Positions 33,397 through 48,500 of a stretch of DNA of 64,000 nucleotides are shown here, piece after piece; position 1 is the first letter of the stretch; every line of letters starts with the position of its first letter. This stretch comes from Nemertoderma westbladi. Lineage: Eukaryota > Xenacoelomorpha > Nemertodermatida > Nemertodermatidae. The stretch spans positions 1 to 64,000 of the forward strand of contig JAUCBJ010007729.1 in assembly GCA_032718475.1 (NCBI GenBank), written 5' to 3'. The notes below the pieces were generated by a model, which saw nothing but the letters and a program-made list of their open reading frames with translations, made no database searches and was not told the origin of the DNA. A program made the translations under genes and the position numbers.

Positions 33397-35482
33397 AGTA
33401 CGGATCATAAATAATCGGGTCATAGTACGGATCATAAATAATCGGGTCATAGTACGGATCATAAATAATCGGGTCATATGGTACGGATCATAAATAATCG
33501 GGTCATAGTACGGATCATAAATAATCGGGTCATAGTACGGATCATAAATAAACGGGTCATAGTACGGATCATAAATAAACGGGTCATAGTACGGATCATA
33601 AATAATCGGGTCATAGTACGGATCATAAATAATCGGGTTATAGTACGGATCATAAATAATCGGGTTATAGTACGGATCATAAATAATCGGGTCATAGTAC
33701 GGATCATAAATAATCGGGTCATAGTACGGATCATAAATAATCGGGTCATAGTACGGATCATAAATAATCGGGTCATAGTACGGATCATAAATAAACGGGT
33801 CATAGTACGGATCATAAATAATCGGGTTATAGTACGGATCATAAATAATCGGGTCATAGTACGGATCATAAATAATCGGGTTATAGTACGGATCATAAAT
33901 AAACGGGTCATAGTACGGATCATAAATAAACGGGTCATAGTACGGATCATAAATAATCGGGTCATAGTACGGATCATAAATAATCGGGTCATAGTACGGA
34001 TCATAAATAATCGGGTCATAGTACGGATCATAAATAATCGGGTCATAGTACGGATCATAAATAATCGGGTCATAGTACGGATCATAAATAATCGGGTCAT
34101 AGTACGGATCATAAATAATCGGGTCATAGTACGGATCATAAATAAACGGGTCATAGTACGGATCATAAATAAACGGGTCATAGTACGGATCATAAATAAT
34201 CGGGTCATAGTACGGATCATAAATAATCGGGTCATAGTACGGATCATAAATAATCGGGTCATAGTACGGATCATAAATAATCGGGTCATAGTACGGATCA
34301 TAAATAATCGGGTCATAGTACGGATCATAAATAATCGGGTCATAGTACGGATCATAAATAATCGGGTCATAGTACGGATCATAAATAATCGGGTCATAGT
34401 ACGGATCATAAATAATCGGGTCATAGTACGGATCATAAATAATCGGGTCATAGTACGGATCATAAATAATCGGGTCATAGTACGGATCATAAATAATCGG
34501 GTCATAGTACGGATCATAAATAATCGGGTCATAGTACGGATCATAAATAATCGGGTCATAGTACGGATCATAAATAATCGGGTCATAGTACGGATCATAA
34601 ATAATCGGGTCATAGGTACGGATCATAAATAATCGGGTCATAGTACGGATCATAAATAAACGGGTCATAGTACGGATCATAAATAATCGGGTCATAGTAC
34701 GGATCATAAATAATCGGGTCATAGTACGGATCATAAATAATCGGGTCATAGTACGGATCATAAATAATCGGGTCATATGGTACGGATCATAAATAATCGG
34801 GTCATAGTACGGATCATAAATAATCGGGTCATAGTACGGATCATAAATAAACGGGTCATAGTACGGATCATAAATAATCGGGTCATAGTACGGATCATAA
34901 ATAATCGGGTCATAGTACGGATCATAAATAATCGGGTCATATGTACGGATCATAAATAATCGGGTCATAGTACGGATCATAAATAATCGGGTCATAGTAC
35001 GGATCATAAATAATCGGGTCATAGTACGGATCATAAATAATCGGGTCATAGTACGGATCATAAATAATCGGGTCATAGTACGGATCATAAATAATCGGGT
35101 CATAGTACGGATCATAAATAATCGGGTCATAGTACGGATCATAAATAATCGGGTCATATGGTACGGATCATAAATAATCGGGTCATAGTACGGATCATAA
35201 ATAATCGGGTCATAGTACGGATCATAAATAATCGGGTCATAGTACGGATCATAAATAATCGGGTTATAGTACGGATCATAAATAAACGGGTCATAGTACG
35301 GATCATAAATAATCGGGTTATAGTACGGATCATAAATAAACGGGTCATAGTACGGATCATAAATAATCGGGTCATAGTACGGATCATAAATAATCGGGTC
35401 ATAGTACGGATCATAAATAATCGGGTCATAGTACGGATCATAAATAATCGGGTCATAGTACGGATCATAAATAATCGGGTCA

Positions 35483-38400
35483 TAGTACGGATCATAAATA
35501 AACGGGTCATAGTACGGATCATAAATAATCGGGTCATAGTACGGATCATAAATAATCGGGTCATAGTACGGATCATAAATAATCGGGTCATATGGTACGG
35601 ATCATAAATAATCGGGTCATAGTACGGATCATAAATAATCGGGTTATAGTACGGATCATAAATAAACGGGTCATAGTACGGATCATAAATAATCGGGTCA
35701 TAGTACGGATCATAAATAATCGGGTCATAGTACGGATCATTAATAAACGGGTCATAGTACGGATCATTAATACACGGGTCATAGTACGGATCATAAATAA
35801 TCGGGTCATAGTACGGATCATAAATAATCGGGTTATAGTACGGATCATAAATAAACGGGTCATAGTACGGATCATAAATAATCGGGTCATAGTACGGATC
35901 ATAAATAATCGGGTTATAGTACGGATCATAAATAAACGGGTCATAGTACGGATCATAAATAATCGGGTCATAGTACGGATCATTAATAAACGGGTCATAG
36001 TACGGATCATTAATAAACGGGTCATAGTACGGATCATAAATAATCGGGTCATAGTACGGATCATAAATAATCGGGTTATAGTACGGATCATAAATAAACG
36101 GGTCATAGTACGGATCATAAATAATCGGGTCATAGTACGGATCATAAATAATCGGGTCATAGTACGGATCATAAATAATCGGGTCATAGTACGGATCATA
36201 AATAAACGGGTCATAGTACGGATCATAAATAATCGGGTCATAGTACGGATCATAAATAATCGGGTCATAGTACGGATCATTAATAAACGGGTCATAGTAC
36301 GGATCATTAATAAACGGGTCATAGTACGGATCATAAATAATCGGGTCATAGTACGGATCATAAATAATCGGGTCATAGTACGGATCATAAATAATCGGGT
36401 CATATGGTACGGATCATAAATAATCGGGTTATAGTACGGATCATAAATAAACGGGTCATAGTACGGATCATAAATAAACGGGTCATAGTACGGATCATAA
36501 ATAATCGGGTCATAGTACGGATCATAAATAATCGGGTCATATGGTACGGATCATAAATAATCGGGTTATAGTACGGATCATAAATAAACGGGTCATAGTA
36601 CGGATCATAAATAAACGGGTCATAGTACGGATCATAAATAATCGGGTCATAGTACGGATCATAAATAATCGGGTCATATGGTACGGATCATAAATAATCG
36701 GGTTATAGTACGGATCATAAATAAACGGGTCATAGTACGGATCATAAATAAACGGGTCATAGTACGGATCATAAATAAACGGGTCATAGTACGGATCATA
36801 AATAAACGGGTCATAGTACGGATCATAAATAATCGGGTCATAGTACGGATCATAAATAATCGGGTTATAGTACGGATCATAAATAAACGGGTCATATGGT
36901 ACGGATCATAAATAATCGGGTCATATGGTACGGATCATAAATAATCGGGTTATAGTACGGATCATAAATAAACGGGTCATAGTACGGATCATAAATAATC
37001 GGGTCATAGTACGGATCATAAATAATCGGGTCATATGGTACGGATCATAAATAATCGGGTTATAGTACGGATCATAAATAAACGGGTCATAGTACGGATC
37101 ATAAATAAACGGGTCATAGTACGGATCATAAATAAACGGGTCATAGTACGGATCATAAATAAACGGGTCATAGTACGGATCATAAATAATCGGGTCATAG
37201 TACGGATCATAAATAATCGGGTTATAGTACGGATCATAAATAAACGGGTCATATGGTACGGATCATAAATAATCGGGTCATAGTACGGATCATAAATAAT
37301 CGGGTCATAGTACGGATTATAAATAATCGGGTCATAGTACGGATCATAAATAATCGGGTCATAGTACGGATCATAAATAATCGGGTTATAGTACGGATCA
37401 TAAATAATTGGGTTATAGTACGGATCATAAATAATCGGGTCATATGGTACGGATCATAAATAATCGGGTTATAGTACGGATCATAAATAAACGGGTCATA
37501 GTACGGATCATAAATAAACGGGTCATAGTACGGATCATAAATAATCGGGTCATAGTACGGATCGATCATAAATAAACGGGTCATAGTACGGATCATAAAT
37601 AAACGGGTCATAGTACGGATCATAAATAATCGGGTCATAGTACGGATCATAAATAATCGGGTTATAGTACGGATCATAAATAATTGGGTTATAGTACGGA
37701 TCATAAATAATCGGGTCATATGGTACGGATCATAAATAATCGGGTTATAGTACGGATCATAAATAAACGGGTCATAGTACGGATCATAAATAAACGGGTC
37801 ATAGTACGGATCATAAATAATCGGGTCATAGTACGGATCATAAATAATTGGGTTATAGTACGGATCATAAATAATTGGGTTATAGTACGGATCATAAATA
37901 ATCGGGTCATAGTACGGATCATAAATAATCGGGTTATAGTACGGATCATAAATAAACGGGTCATAGTACGGATCATAAATAATCGGGTCATATGGTACGG
38001 ATCATAAATAATCGGGTCATAGTACGGATCATAAATAATCGGGTCATAGTACGGATCATAAATAAACGGGTCATAGTACGGATCATTAATAATCGGGTTA
38101 TAGTACGGATCATAAATAATTGGGTCATAGTACGGATCATAAATAAACGGGTCATATGGTACGGATCATAAATAATCGGGTCATAGTACGGATCATAAAT
38201 AATCGGGTCATAGTACGGATCATAAATAAACGGGTCATAGTACGGATCATTAATAATCGGGTTATAGTACGGATCATAAATAATTGGTCATAGTACGGAT
38301 CATAAATAAACGGGTCATAGTACGGATCATAAATAATCGGGTTATAGTACGGATCATAAATAAACGGGTCATAGTACGGATCATAAATAATCGGGTCATA

Positions 38401-40236
38401 GTACGGATCATAAATAAACGGGTCATATGGTACGGATCATAAATAATCGGGTCATATGGTACGGATCATAAATAATCGGGTCATATGGTACGGATCATAA
38501 AGAATCGGGTCATAGTACGGATCATAAATAATCGGGTCATAGTACGGATCATAAATAATCGGGTCATAGTACGGATCATAAATAATCGGGTCATATGGTA
38601 CGGATCATAAATAATCGGGTTATAGTACGGATCATAAATAATCGGGTCATAGTACGGATCATAAATAATCGGGTCATATGGTACGGATCATAAATAATCG
38701 GGTTATAGTACGGATCATAAATAATCGGGTCATATGGTACGGATCATAAATAATCGGGTTATAGTACGGATCATAAATAAACGGGTCATAGTACGGATCA
38801 TAAATAAACGGGTCATAGTACGGATCATAAATAATCGGGTCATATGGTACGGATCATAAAGAATCGGGTCATAGTACGGATCATAAATAATCGGGTCATA
38901 TGGTACGGATCATAAATAATCGGGTTATAGTACGGATCATAAATAATCGGGTCATATGGTACGGATCATAAATAATCGGGTTATAGTACGGATCATAAAT
39001 AAACGGGTCATAGTACGGATCATAAATAAACGGGTCATAGTACGGATCATAAATAAACGGGTCATAGTACGGATCATTAATAATCGGGTTATAGTACGGA
39101 TCATAAATAATTGGTCATAGTACGGATCATAAATAAACGGGTCATAGTACGGATCATAAATAATCGGGTCATATGGTACGGATCATAAATAATCGGGTCA
39201 TAGTACGGATCATAAATAATCGGGTTATAGTACGGATCATAAATAATCGGGTCATATGGTACGGATCATAAATAATCGGGTCATAGTACGGATCATAAAT
39301 AAACGGGTCATATGGTACGGATCATAAATAATCGGGTTATAGTACGGATCATAAATAAACGGGTCATATGGTACGGATCATAAATAATCGGGTTATAGTA
39401 CGGATCATAAATAAACGGGTCATAGTACGGATCATAAATAATCGGGTCATAGTACGGATCATAAATAAACGGGTCATATGGTACGGATCATAAATAATCG
39501 GGTCATAGTACGGATCATAAATAATCGGGTCATAGTACGGATCATAAATAAACGGGTCATAGTACGGATCATTAATAATCGGGTCATAGTACGGATCATA
39601 AATAATTGGTCATAGTACGGATCATAAATAAACGGGTCATAGTACGGATCATAAATAATCGGGTTATAGTACGGATCATAAATAAACGGGTCATAGTACG
39701 GATCATAAATAATCGGGTCATAGTACGGATCATAAATAAACGGGTCATAGTACGGATCATAAATAAACGGGTCATAGTACGGATCATTAATAATCGGGTT
39801 ATAGTACGGATCATAAATAAACGGGTCATAGTACGGATCATAAATAATCGGGTCATAAATAATCGGGTAATAGTACGGATCATAAATAATCGGGTCATAG
39901 TACGGATCATAAATAATCGGGTCATATGGTACGGATCATAAATAATCGGGTCATATGGTACGGATCATAAATAATCGGGTCATAGTACGGATCATAAATA
40001 ATCGGGTTATAGTACGGATCATAAATAATCGGGTCATATGGTACGGATCATAAAGAATCGGGTCATAGTACGGATCATAAATAATCGGGTCATATAGTAC
40101 GGATCATAAATAATCGGGTCATATGGTACGGATCATAAAGAATCGGGTCATAGTACGGATCATAAATAATCGGGTCATATGGTACGGATCATAAATAATC
40201 GGGTCATATGGTACGGATCATAAATAATCGGGTCAT
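35483..40236. repeat. Segmental duplication inside the satellite, copy 2
   Basis: Second copy of the block of about 4.75 kb described at 28643-33396. It includes rare landmarks such as a GATCGATCATAAATAA insertion (30721 / 37561) and CATAAATAATCGGGTAATAG (33015 / 39855), which make chance similarity of satellite units an insufficient explanation. Confidence 0.9.
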
Positions 40237-40689
40237 ATGGTACGGATCATAAAGAATCGGGTCATAGTACGGATCATAAATAATCGGGTCATATGGTACG
40301 GATCATAAATAATCGGGTCATAGTACGGATCATAAATAATCGGGTCATATGGTACGGATCATAAATAATCGGGTTATAGTACGGATCATAAATAATTGGG
40401 TTATAGTACGGATCATAAATAATCGGGTCATATGGTACGGATCATAAATAATCGGGTTATAGTACGGATCATAAATAAACGGGTCATAGTACGGATCATA
40501 AATAAACGGGTCATAGTACGGATCATAAATAATCGGGTCATAGTACGGATCATAAATAATTGGGTTATAGTACGGATCATAAATAATTGGGTTATAGTAC
40601 GGATCATAAATAATCGGGTCATAGTACGGATCATAAATAATCGGGTCATAGTACGGATCATAAATAATCGGGTCATAGTACGGATCATA

Positions 40690-42507
40690 CAGGATCTACA
40701 GGAGCTAATAAACCAACAGGTTGATGCCATCAATGATGCTGATGACAGCAGGCAATCATCCCAGGCATGGAAATCGATCAATCTGCTTACTGGGCGGAAA
40801 AGCCAACCAACCACCAAGGTTAAGGCTGAATCACCAGCCGATCGCCTTAATGGTTGGAAAGCCCACTTTGCAAAGCTCCTCAATAATGACAGGGTATTGC
40901 CTGATAACTTTATAGAAGTAAAAGTGTCTGAGTCTGTACTCCCAGATATTCCCATTGGCGATATCTCCTTTGCAGAAGTGAAGGCTGCTGCAAAGAGCAT
41001 TAAGACCAATCGTGCCAGTGGAGTAGATGGTGTTCCCCCTGAGGTCTTTAAAATACCTGAGTGTTTAAAGCTCATCTATCCCATCATAGTAGACATGTAC
41101 CGTACAACAAGAGTCCCACAAGAAATGAAAACAAATAAGTTGGTGCCAGTTCCCAAGAAGGGCAACCTAACACTCTATGGTTCTTTTCGGGGAATCTCAT
41201 TGATCTCGATTGCTGCAAAACTATACAATAGAATTCTATTAAATCGCATCAGGGATCCCATTGAGAGACTGCTACGTGGAAATCAGAATGGGTTCCGTAA
41301 AGGTCGTGGGACCATGGAGCCCATTTTGGCACTTAGAAGGATAATTGAAGAGTTATCAAAAAAGAAAGACAGGCATCTGGCTGTTATCTTTGTTGACTTC
41401 TTCAAGGCCTTTGATTCAGTCTCTCGCTCACGTATGTTCAGCATACTTTCATTATATGGGATTCCTGATGAAATTATTGCAGCAATCAGATCAGTATACG
41501 ATGGTTCGACAACATTTGTGTCTACTGTTGACGGTGACACAGAACCATTTGAAGTGTTATGGGGCGTCCTCCAAGGAGACACACTTGCACCATTCTTGTT
41601 CATTATTGTGGTTGACTATGTTCTACGCATGTCCTTAGATCATCATAATGATGATGGGGTGATGATAACTCCACCTACTGGCTCCAGAAGTCGAGGAAAT
41701 CCTGCCAAGTACCTAACTGATCTAGACTTTGCTGATGACTTAGGAGTACTCTCAGAATCATTAGAGGGAGCCCAGCGGCTCCTCAGCTCATTAGAACATG
41801 CTGCTTCTAGTGTTGGTCTTTTTATTAACTCCAGAAAGACCAAAATTCTGACAGTTAACTTTGAAAGTCCTCAGCAAGTCTCTGATCGGATGAGCATAAG
41901 CTCAAAGGATGGTATGCTTGAGCATGTGGACGACTTCTGTTACCTGGGATCATGGATCCGGAAGTCAGGTGAGGACCTTCGAATACGTAAGGGAAAGGCA
42001 TGGGCAGCCTTGAATAGGCTTTCCAGGATTTGGAAGTCACCTAGAATTAATCGGAAACTTAAGGTCCGATTATTTAGAGCAGCAGTAGTTCCAGTACTCC
42101 TCTACGGGAGTCCATGCTGGGCTCTAACTGCTGAGGACACCAAATCTCTGGATGGCACATTCACAAGAATGTTACGCCGGGTACATTGTGTCAAGTACAA
42201 TGCACACATCTCCAACCAGACACTATATAACATTGGAGGTGTCTCATTGGTTCCCCCAAGCTGGACACTAGAACAAAATCGCCTCCGCTTTGCAGGACAT
42301 TGCTTTCGCCGTGAGGACCAGCCAGTGCATAATCTTGTACTTTGGCAGCCTCATGGAGTGAATAAGCATGGTGGACAGCCCATGACTTTCTTGAGACGCA
42401 TCTTAAAGGACACTGGCCTTAAAGATGCGGATGATCTAGCAAATGTCATGGGTGATAGGGAGTTGTGGCGGTGCAATTTTGTTGACAAGCCGGCACAGCA
42501 TTCTTAA
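40690..42507 (+). CDS. LINE reverse transcriptase, 5'-truncated, open
   Basis: An uninterrupted frame of about 605 codons. Visible blocks: NRASGVDGVPPEVFK, YGSFRGISLISIAAKLYNRI, GNQNGFRKGRGT, motif A VIFVDFFKAFDSVSRS, motif B GVLQGDTLAPFLFIIVVDYV, motif C DLDFADDLGVLSES, then SSVGLFINSRKTKIL, the thumb-side block VVPVLLYGSPCWALT, RMLRRVHCVKYNAHIS and FAGHCFRREDQPVHNLVLW, ending DKPAQHS. All catalytic Asp residues are present. Upstream of 40690 the frame stays open through satellite units to 40432, so a fused satellite-RT reading frame exists on paper; no native start codon is present. The lack of stops suggests a recent insertion. Confidence 0.85.
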   Translation, partial: QDLQELINQQVDAINDADDSRQSSQAWKSINLLTGRKSQPTTKVKAESPADRLNGWKAHFAKLLNNDRVLPDNFIEVKVSESVLPDIPIGDISFAEVKAAAKSIKTNRASGVDGVPPEVFKIPECLKLIYPIIVDMYRTTRVPQEMKTNKLVPVPKKGNLTLYGSFRGISLISIAAKLYNRILLNRIRDPIERLLRGNQNGFRKGRGTMEPILALRRIIEELSKKKDRHLAVIFVDFFKAFDSVSRSRMFSILSLYGIPDEIIAAIRSVYDGSTTFVSTVDGDTEPFEVLWGVLQGDTLAPFLFIIVVDYVLRMSLDHHNDDGVMITPPTGSRSRGNPAKYLTDLDFADDLGVLSESLEGAQRLLSSLEHAASSVGLFINSRKTKILTVNFESPQQVSDRMSISSKDGMLEHVDDFCYLGSWIRKSGEDLRIRKGKAWAALNRLSRIWKSPRINRKLKVRLFRAAVVPVLLYGSPCWALTAEDTKSLDGTFTRMLRRVHCVKYNAHISNQTLYNIGGVSLVPPSWTLEQNRLRFAGHCFRREDQPVHNLVLWQPHGVNKHGGQPMTFLRRILKDTGLKDADDLANVMGDRELWRCNFVDKPAQHS

Positions 42508-42540
42508 AAATGCAGCTGCAATGCAGCATGCCGATCCTAG
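40690..42540 (+). mobile_element. RTE-like LINE inserted in the satellite
   Basis: A non-repetitive 1851-bp segment interrupts the array. The satellite string TAGTACGGATCATA occurs on both sides (40676-40689 and 42541-42554), and the array phase resumes correctly after it, as expected for a 14-bp target-site duplication. The insert is a 5'-truncated LINE: no endonuclease, full RT and C-terminus. The 3' UTR is only 33 bp (42508-42540) and has no poly(A), compatible with RTE-type elements. The clade assignment is inferred. Confidence 0.85.
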
Positions 42541-45500
42541 TAGTACGGATCATAAATAATCGGGTCATAGTACGGATCATAAATAATTGGTCATAGTACG
42601 GATCATAAATAATCGGGTCATATGGTACGGATCATAAATAATCGGGTTATAGTACGGATCATAAATAAACGGGTCATAGTACGGATCATAAATAATCGGG
42701 TCATAGTACGGATCATAAATAATCGGGTCATAGTACGGATCATAAATAATCGGGTCATAGTACGGATCATAAATAATCGGGTCATAGTACGGATCATAAA
42801 TAATCGGGTCATAGTACGGATCATAAATAATCGGGTTATAGTACGGATCATAAATAAACGGGTCATAGTACGGATCATAAATAAACGGGTCATAGTACGG
42901 ATCATAAATAATCGGGTCATAGTACGGATCATAAATAATCGGGTCATAGTACGGATCATAAATAATCGGGTCATAGTACGGATCATAAATAATTGGTCAT
43001 AGTACGGATCATAAATAATCGGGTCATATGGTACGGATCATAAATAATCGGGTTATAGTACGGATCATAAATAAACGGGTCATAGTACGGATCATAAATA
43101 ATCGGGTCATAGTACGGATCATAAATAATTGGTCATAGTACGGATCATAAATAATCGGGTCATATGGTACGGATCATAAATAATCGGGTTATAGTACGGA
43201 TCATAAATAAACGGGTCATAGTACGGATCATAAATAATCGGGTCATATGGTACGGATCATAAATAATCGGGTCATAGTACGGATCATAAATAATCGGGTC
43301 ATAGTACGGATCATAAATAATTGGGTTATAGTACGGATCATAAATAATCGGGTCATAGTACGGATCATAAATAATCGGGTCATAGTACGGATCATAAATA
43401 ATCGGGTCATAGTACGGATCATAAATAATCGGGTCATAGTACGGATCATAAATAATCGGGTCATAGTACGGATCATAAATAATTGGGTTATAGTACGGAT
43501 CATAAATAATCGGGTCATAGTACGGATCATAAATAATCGGGTCATAGTACGGATCATAAATAATCGGGTCATAGTACGGATCATAAATAATCGGGTTATA
43601 GTACGGATCATAAATAATCGGGTCATAGTACGGATCATAAATAATCGGGTTATAGTACGGATCATAAATAATCGGGTCATAGTACGGATCATAAATAAAC
43701 GGGTCATAGTACGGATCATAAATAATCGGGTCATAGTACGGATCATAAATAATCGGGTCATAGTACGGATCATAAATAATCGGGTCATAGTACGGATCAT
43801 AAATAAACGGGTTATAGTACGGATCATAAATAAACGGGTCATATGGTACGGATCATAAATAATCGGGTCATAGTACGGATCATAAATAAACGGGTCATAG
43901 TACGGATCATAAATAATCGGGTCATAGTACGGATCATAAATAATCGGGTCATAGTACGGATCATAAATAATCGGGTCATAGTACGGATCATAAATAATCG
44001 GGTCATAGTACGGATCATAAATAAACGGGTCATAGTACGGATCATAAATAAACGGGTCATAGTACGGATCATAAATAATCGGGTCATAGTACGGATCATA
44101 AATAATCGGGTCATAGTACGGATCATAAATAAACGGGTCATAGTACGGATCATAAATAATCGGGTCATAGTACGGATCATAAATAATCGGGTCATAGTAC
44201 GGATCATAAATAAACGGGTCATAGTACGGATCATAAATAATCGGGTCATAGTACGGATCATAAATAATCGGGTCATAGTACGGATCATAAATAAACGGGT
44301 TATAGTACGGATCATAAATAAACGGGTCATATGGTACGGATCATAAATAATCGGGTCATAGTACGGATCATAAATAAACGGGTCATAGTACGGATTATAA
44401 ATAATCGGGTCATAGTACGGATCATAAATAATCGGGTTATAGTACGGATCATAAATAATCGGGTTATAGTACGGATCATAAATAATCGGGTCATAGTACG
44501 GATCATAAATAATCGGGTCATAGTACGGATCATAAATAATCGGGTCATAGTACGGATCATAAATAAACGGGTCATAGTACGGATCATAAATAAACGGGTC
44601 ATAGTACGGATCATAAATAATCGGGTCATAGTACGGATCATAAATAATCGGGTCATAGTACGGATCATAAATAATCGGGTCATAGTACGGATCATAAATA
44701 ATCGGGTCATAGTACGGATCATAAATAATCGGGTCATAGTACGGATCATAAATAATCGGGTCATAGTACGGATCATAAATAATCGGGTCATAGTACGGAT
44801 CATAAATAAACGGGTCATAGTACGGATCATAAATAAACGGGTCATAGTACGGATCATAAATAATCGGGTCATAGTACGGATCATAAATAATCGGGTCATA
44901 GTACGGATCATAAATAAACGGGTCATAGTACGGATCATAAATAATCGGGTCATATGGTACGGATCATAAATAATCGGGTCATATGGTACGGATCATAAAT
45001 AATCGGGTTATAGTACGGATCATAAATAAACGGGTCATATGGTACGGATCATAAATAATCGGGTCATAGTACGGATCATAAATAAACGGGTCATAGTACG
45101 GATCATAAATAATCGGGTCATATGGTACGGATCATAAATAATCGGGTTATAGTACGGATCATAAATAAACGGGTCATATGGTACGGATCATAAATAATCG
45201 GGTCATAGTACGGATCATAAATAATCGGGTCATAGTACGGATCATAAATAATCGGGTTATAGTACGGATCATAAATAATCGGGTTATAGTACGGATCATA
45301 AATAATCGGGTCATATGGTACGGATCATACATAATCGGGTCATAGTACGGATCATAAATAATCGGGTTATAGTACGGATCATAAATAATTGGGTTATAGT
45401 ACGGATCATAAATAATCGGGTCATATGGTACGGATCATAAATAATCGGGTTATAGTACGGATCATAAATAATCGGGTTATAGTACGGATCATAAATAATC

Positions 45501-48500
45501 GGGTCATAGTACGGATCATAAATAATCGGGTCATATGGTACGGATCATAAATAATCGGGTCATATGGTACGGATCATAAATAATCGGGTTATAGTACGGA
45601 TCATAAATAATTGGGTTATAGTACGGATCATAAATAATCGGGTCATATGGTACGGATCATAAATAATCGGGTTATAGTACGGATCATAAATAATCGGGTC
45701 ATAGTACGGATCATAAATAATCGGGTCATAGTACGGATCATAAATAATCGGGTCATATGGTACGGATCATAAATAATCGGGTTATAGTACGGATCATAAA
45801 TAAACGGGTCATAGTACGGATCATAAATAATTGGGTTATAGTACGGATCATAAATAATCGGGTCATATGGTACGGATCATAAATAATCGGGTTATAGTAC
45901 GGATCATAAATAATCGGGTCATAGTACGGATCATAAATAATCGGGTCATATGGTACGGATCATAAATAAACGGGTCATAGTACGGATCATAAATAAACGG
46001 GTCATAGTACGGATCATAAATAATCGGGTCATATGGTACGGATCATAAATAAACGGGTCATAGTACGGATCATAAATAATCGGGTCATAGTACGGATCAT
46101 AAATAATCGGGTCATAGTACGGATCATAAATAATCGGGTCATATGGTACGGATCATAAATAATCGGGTCATAGTACGGATCATAAATAATCGGGTCATAG
46201 TACGGATCATTAATAAACGGGTCATAGTACGGATCATAAATAATCGGGTTATAGTACGGATCATAAATAATCGGGTCATAGTACGGATCATTAATAATCG
46301 GGTCATAGTACGGATCATAAATAATCGGGTCATAGTACGGATCATAAATAATCGGGTCATATGGTACGGATCATAAATAATCGGGTTATAGTACGGATCA
46401 TAAATAATCGGGTTATAGTACGGATCATAAATAATCGGGTCATAGTACGGATCATAAATAATCGGGTCATAGTACGGATCATAAATAATTGGGTTATAGT
46501 ACGGATCATAAATAATCGGGTCATAGTACGGATCATAAATAATCGGGTTATAGTACGGATCATAAATAAACGGGTCATAGTACGGATCATAAATAATCGG
46601 GTCATAGTACGGATCATAAATAATCGGGTCATAGTACGGATCATAAATAATCGGGTCATAGTACGGATCATTAATAAACGGGTCATAGTACGGATCATTA
46701 ATAATCGGGTTATAGTACGGATCATTAATAAACGGGTCATAGTACGGATCATAAATAATCGGGTCATAGTACGGATCATAAATAATCGGGTCATAGTACG
46801 GATCATAAATAATCGGGTCATATGGTACGGATCATAAATAATCGGGTTATAGTACGGATCATTAATAAACGGGTCATAGTACGGATCATAAATAATCGGG
46901 TCATAGTACGGATCATAAATAATCGGGTCATAGTACGGATCATAAATAATCGGGTCATATGGTACGGATCATAAATAATCGGGTTATAGTACGGATCATA
47001 AATAAACGGGTCATAGTACGGATCATAAATAATCGGGTCATAGTACGGATCATAAATAATCGGGTCATAGTACGGATCATAAATAATTGGGTTATAGTAC
47101 GGATCATAAATAATCGGGTCATAGTACGGATCATAAATAATCGGGTTATAGTACGGATCATAAATAAACGGGTCATAGTACGGATCATAAATAATCGGGT
47201 TATAGTACGGATCATAAATAAACGGGTCATAGTACGGATCATAAATAAACGGGTCATAGTACGGATCATAAATAATCGGGTCATAGTACGGATCATAAAT
47301 AATCGGGTCATAGTACGGATCATAAATAATCGGGTTATAGTACGGATCATAAATAAACGGGTCATAGTACGGATCATAAATAATCGGGTTATAGTACGGA
47401 TCATAAATAAACGGGTCATAGTACGGATCATAAATAAACGGGTCATATGGTACGGATCATAAATAATCGGGTCATAGTACGGATCATAAATAATCGGGTC
47501 ATAGTACGGATCATAAATAATTGGGTCATAGTACGGATCATAAATAATCGGGTCATAGTACGGATCATAAATAATCGGGTCATAGTACGGATCATAAATA
47601 ATCGGGTCATATGTACGGATCATAAATAATCGGGTCATAGTACGGATCATAAATAATCGGGTCATAGTACGGATCATAAATAAACGGGTCATAGTACGGA
47701 TCATAAATAATCGGGTTATAGTACGGATCATAAATAATCGGGTCATATGGTACGGATCATAAATAATCGGGTTATAGTACGGATCATAAATAATCGGGTC
47801 ATAGTACGGATCATAAATAATCGGGTCATAGTACGGATCATAAATAATCGGGTTATAGTACGGATCATAAATAATCGGGTCATATGGTACGGATCATAAA
47901 TAATCGGGTTATAGTACGGATCATAAATAAACGGGTCATAGTACGGATCATAAATAATCGGGTCATAGTACGGATCATAAATAATCGGGTTATAGTACGG
48001 ATCATAAATAATCGGGTCATATGGTACGGATCATAAATAATCGGGTCATAGTACGGATCATAAATAAACGGGTCATAGTACGGATCATAAATAATCGGGT
48101 TATAGTACGGATCATAAATAATCGGGTCATAGTACGGATCATAAATAATCGGGTCATAGTACGGATCATAAATAAACGGGTCATAGTACGGATCATAAAT
48201 AATCGGGTCATAGTACGGATCATAAATAATCGGGTTATAGTACGGATCATAAATAATCGGGTCATAGTACGGATCATAAATAATCGGGTTATAGTACGGA
48301 TCATAAATAATCGGGTCATAGTACGGATCATAAATAATCGGGTCATAGTACGGATCATAAATAATCGGGTTATAGTACGGATCATAAATAATCGGGTCAT
48401 AGTACGGATCATAAATAATCGGGTCATAGTACGGATCATAAATAAACGGGTCATATGGTACGGATCATAAATAAACGGGTCATAGTACGGATCATAAATA

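Larger units (their letters stand above)
27411..40689. repeat. 27-bp satellite array, left block
   Basis: Continuous head-to-tail copies of a 27-bp unit with core GTACGGATCATAAATAA followed by (T/A)CGGG(T)(C/T)ATA. Main variants: AATCGGG or AAACGGG; GGGTCAT or GGGTTAT; CATTAATA for CATAAATA; CATAAAGAA; AATTGG forms that drop two bases; and a 29-bp form with CATATGGTACGG in place of CATAGTACGG. Because 27 is divisible by 3 and the unit has stop-free frames on both strands, long open frames arise automatically and break only at length variants. I do not regard them as genes. Confidence 0.97.
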
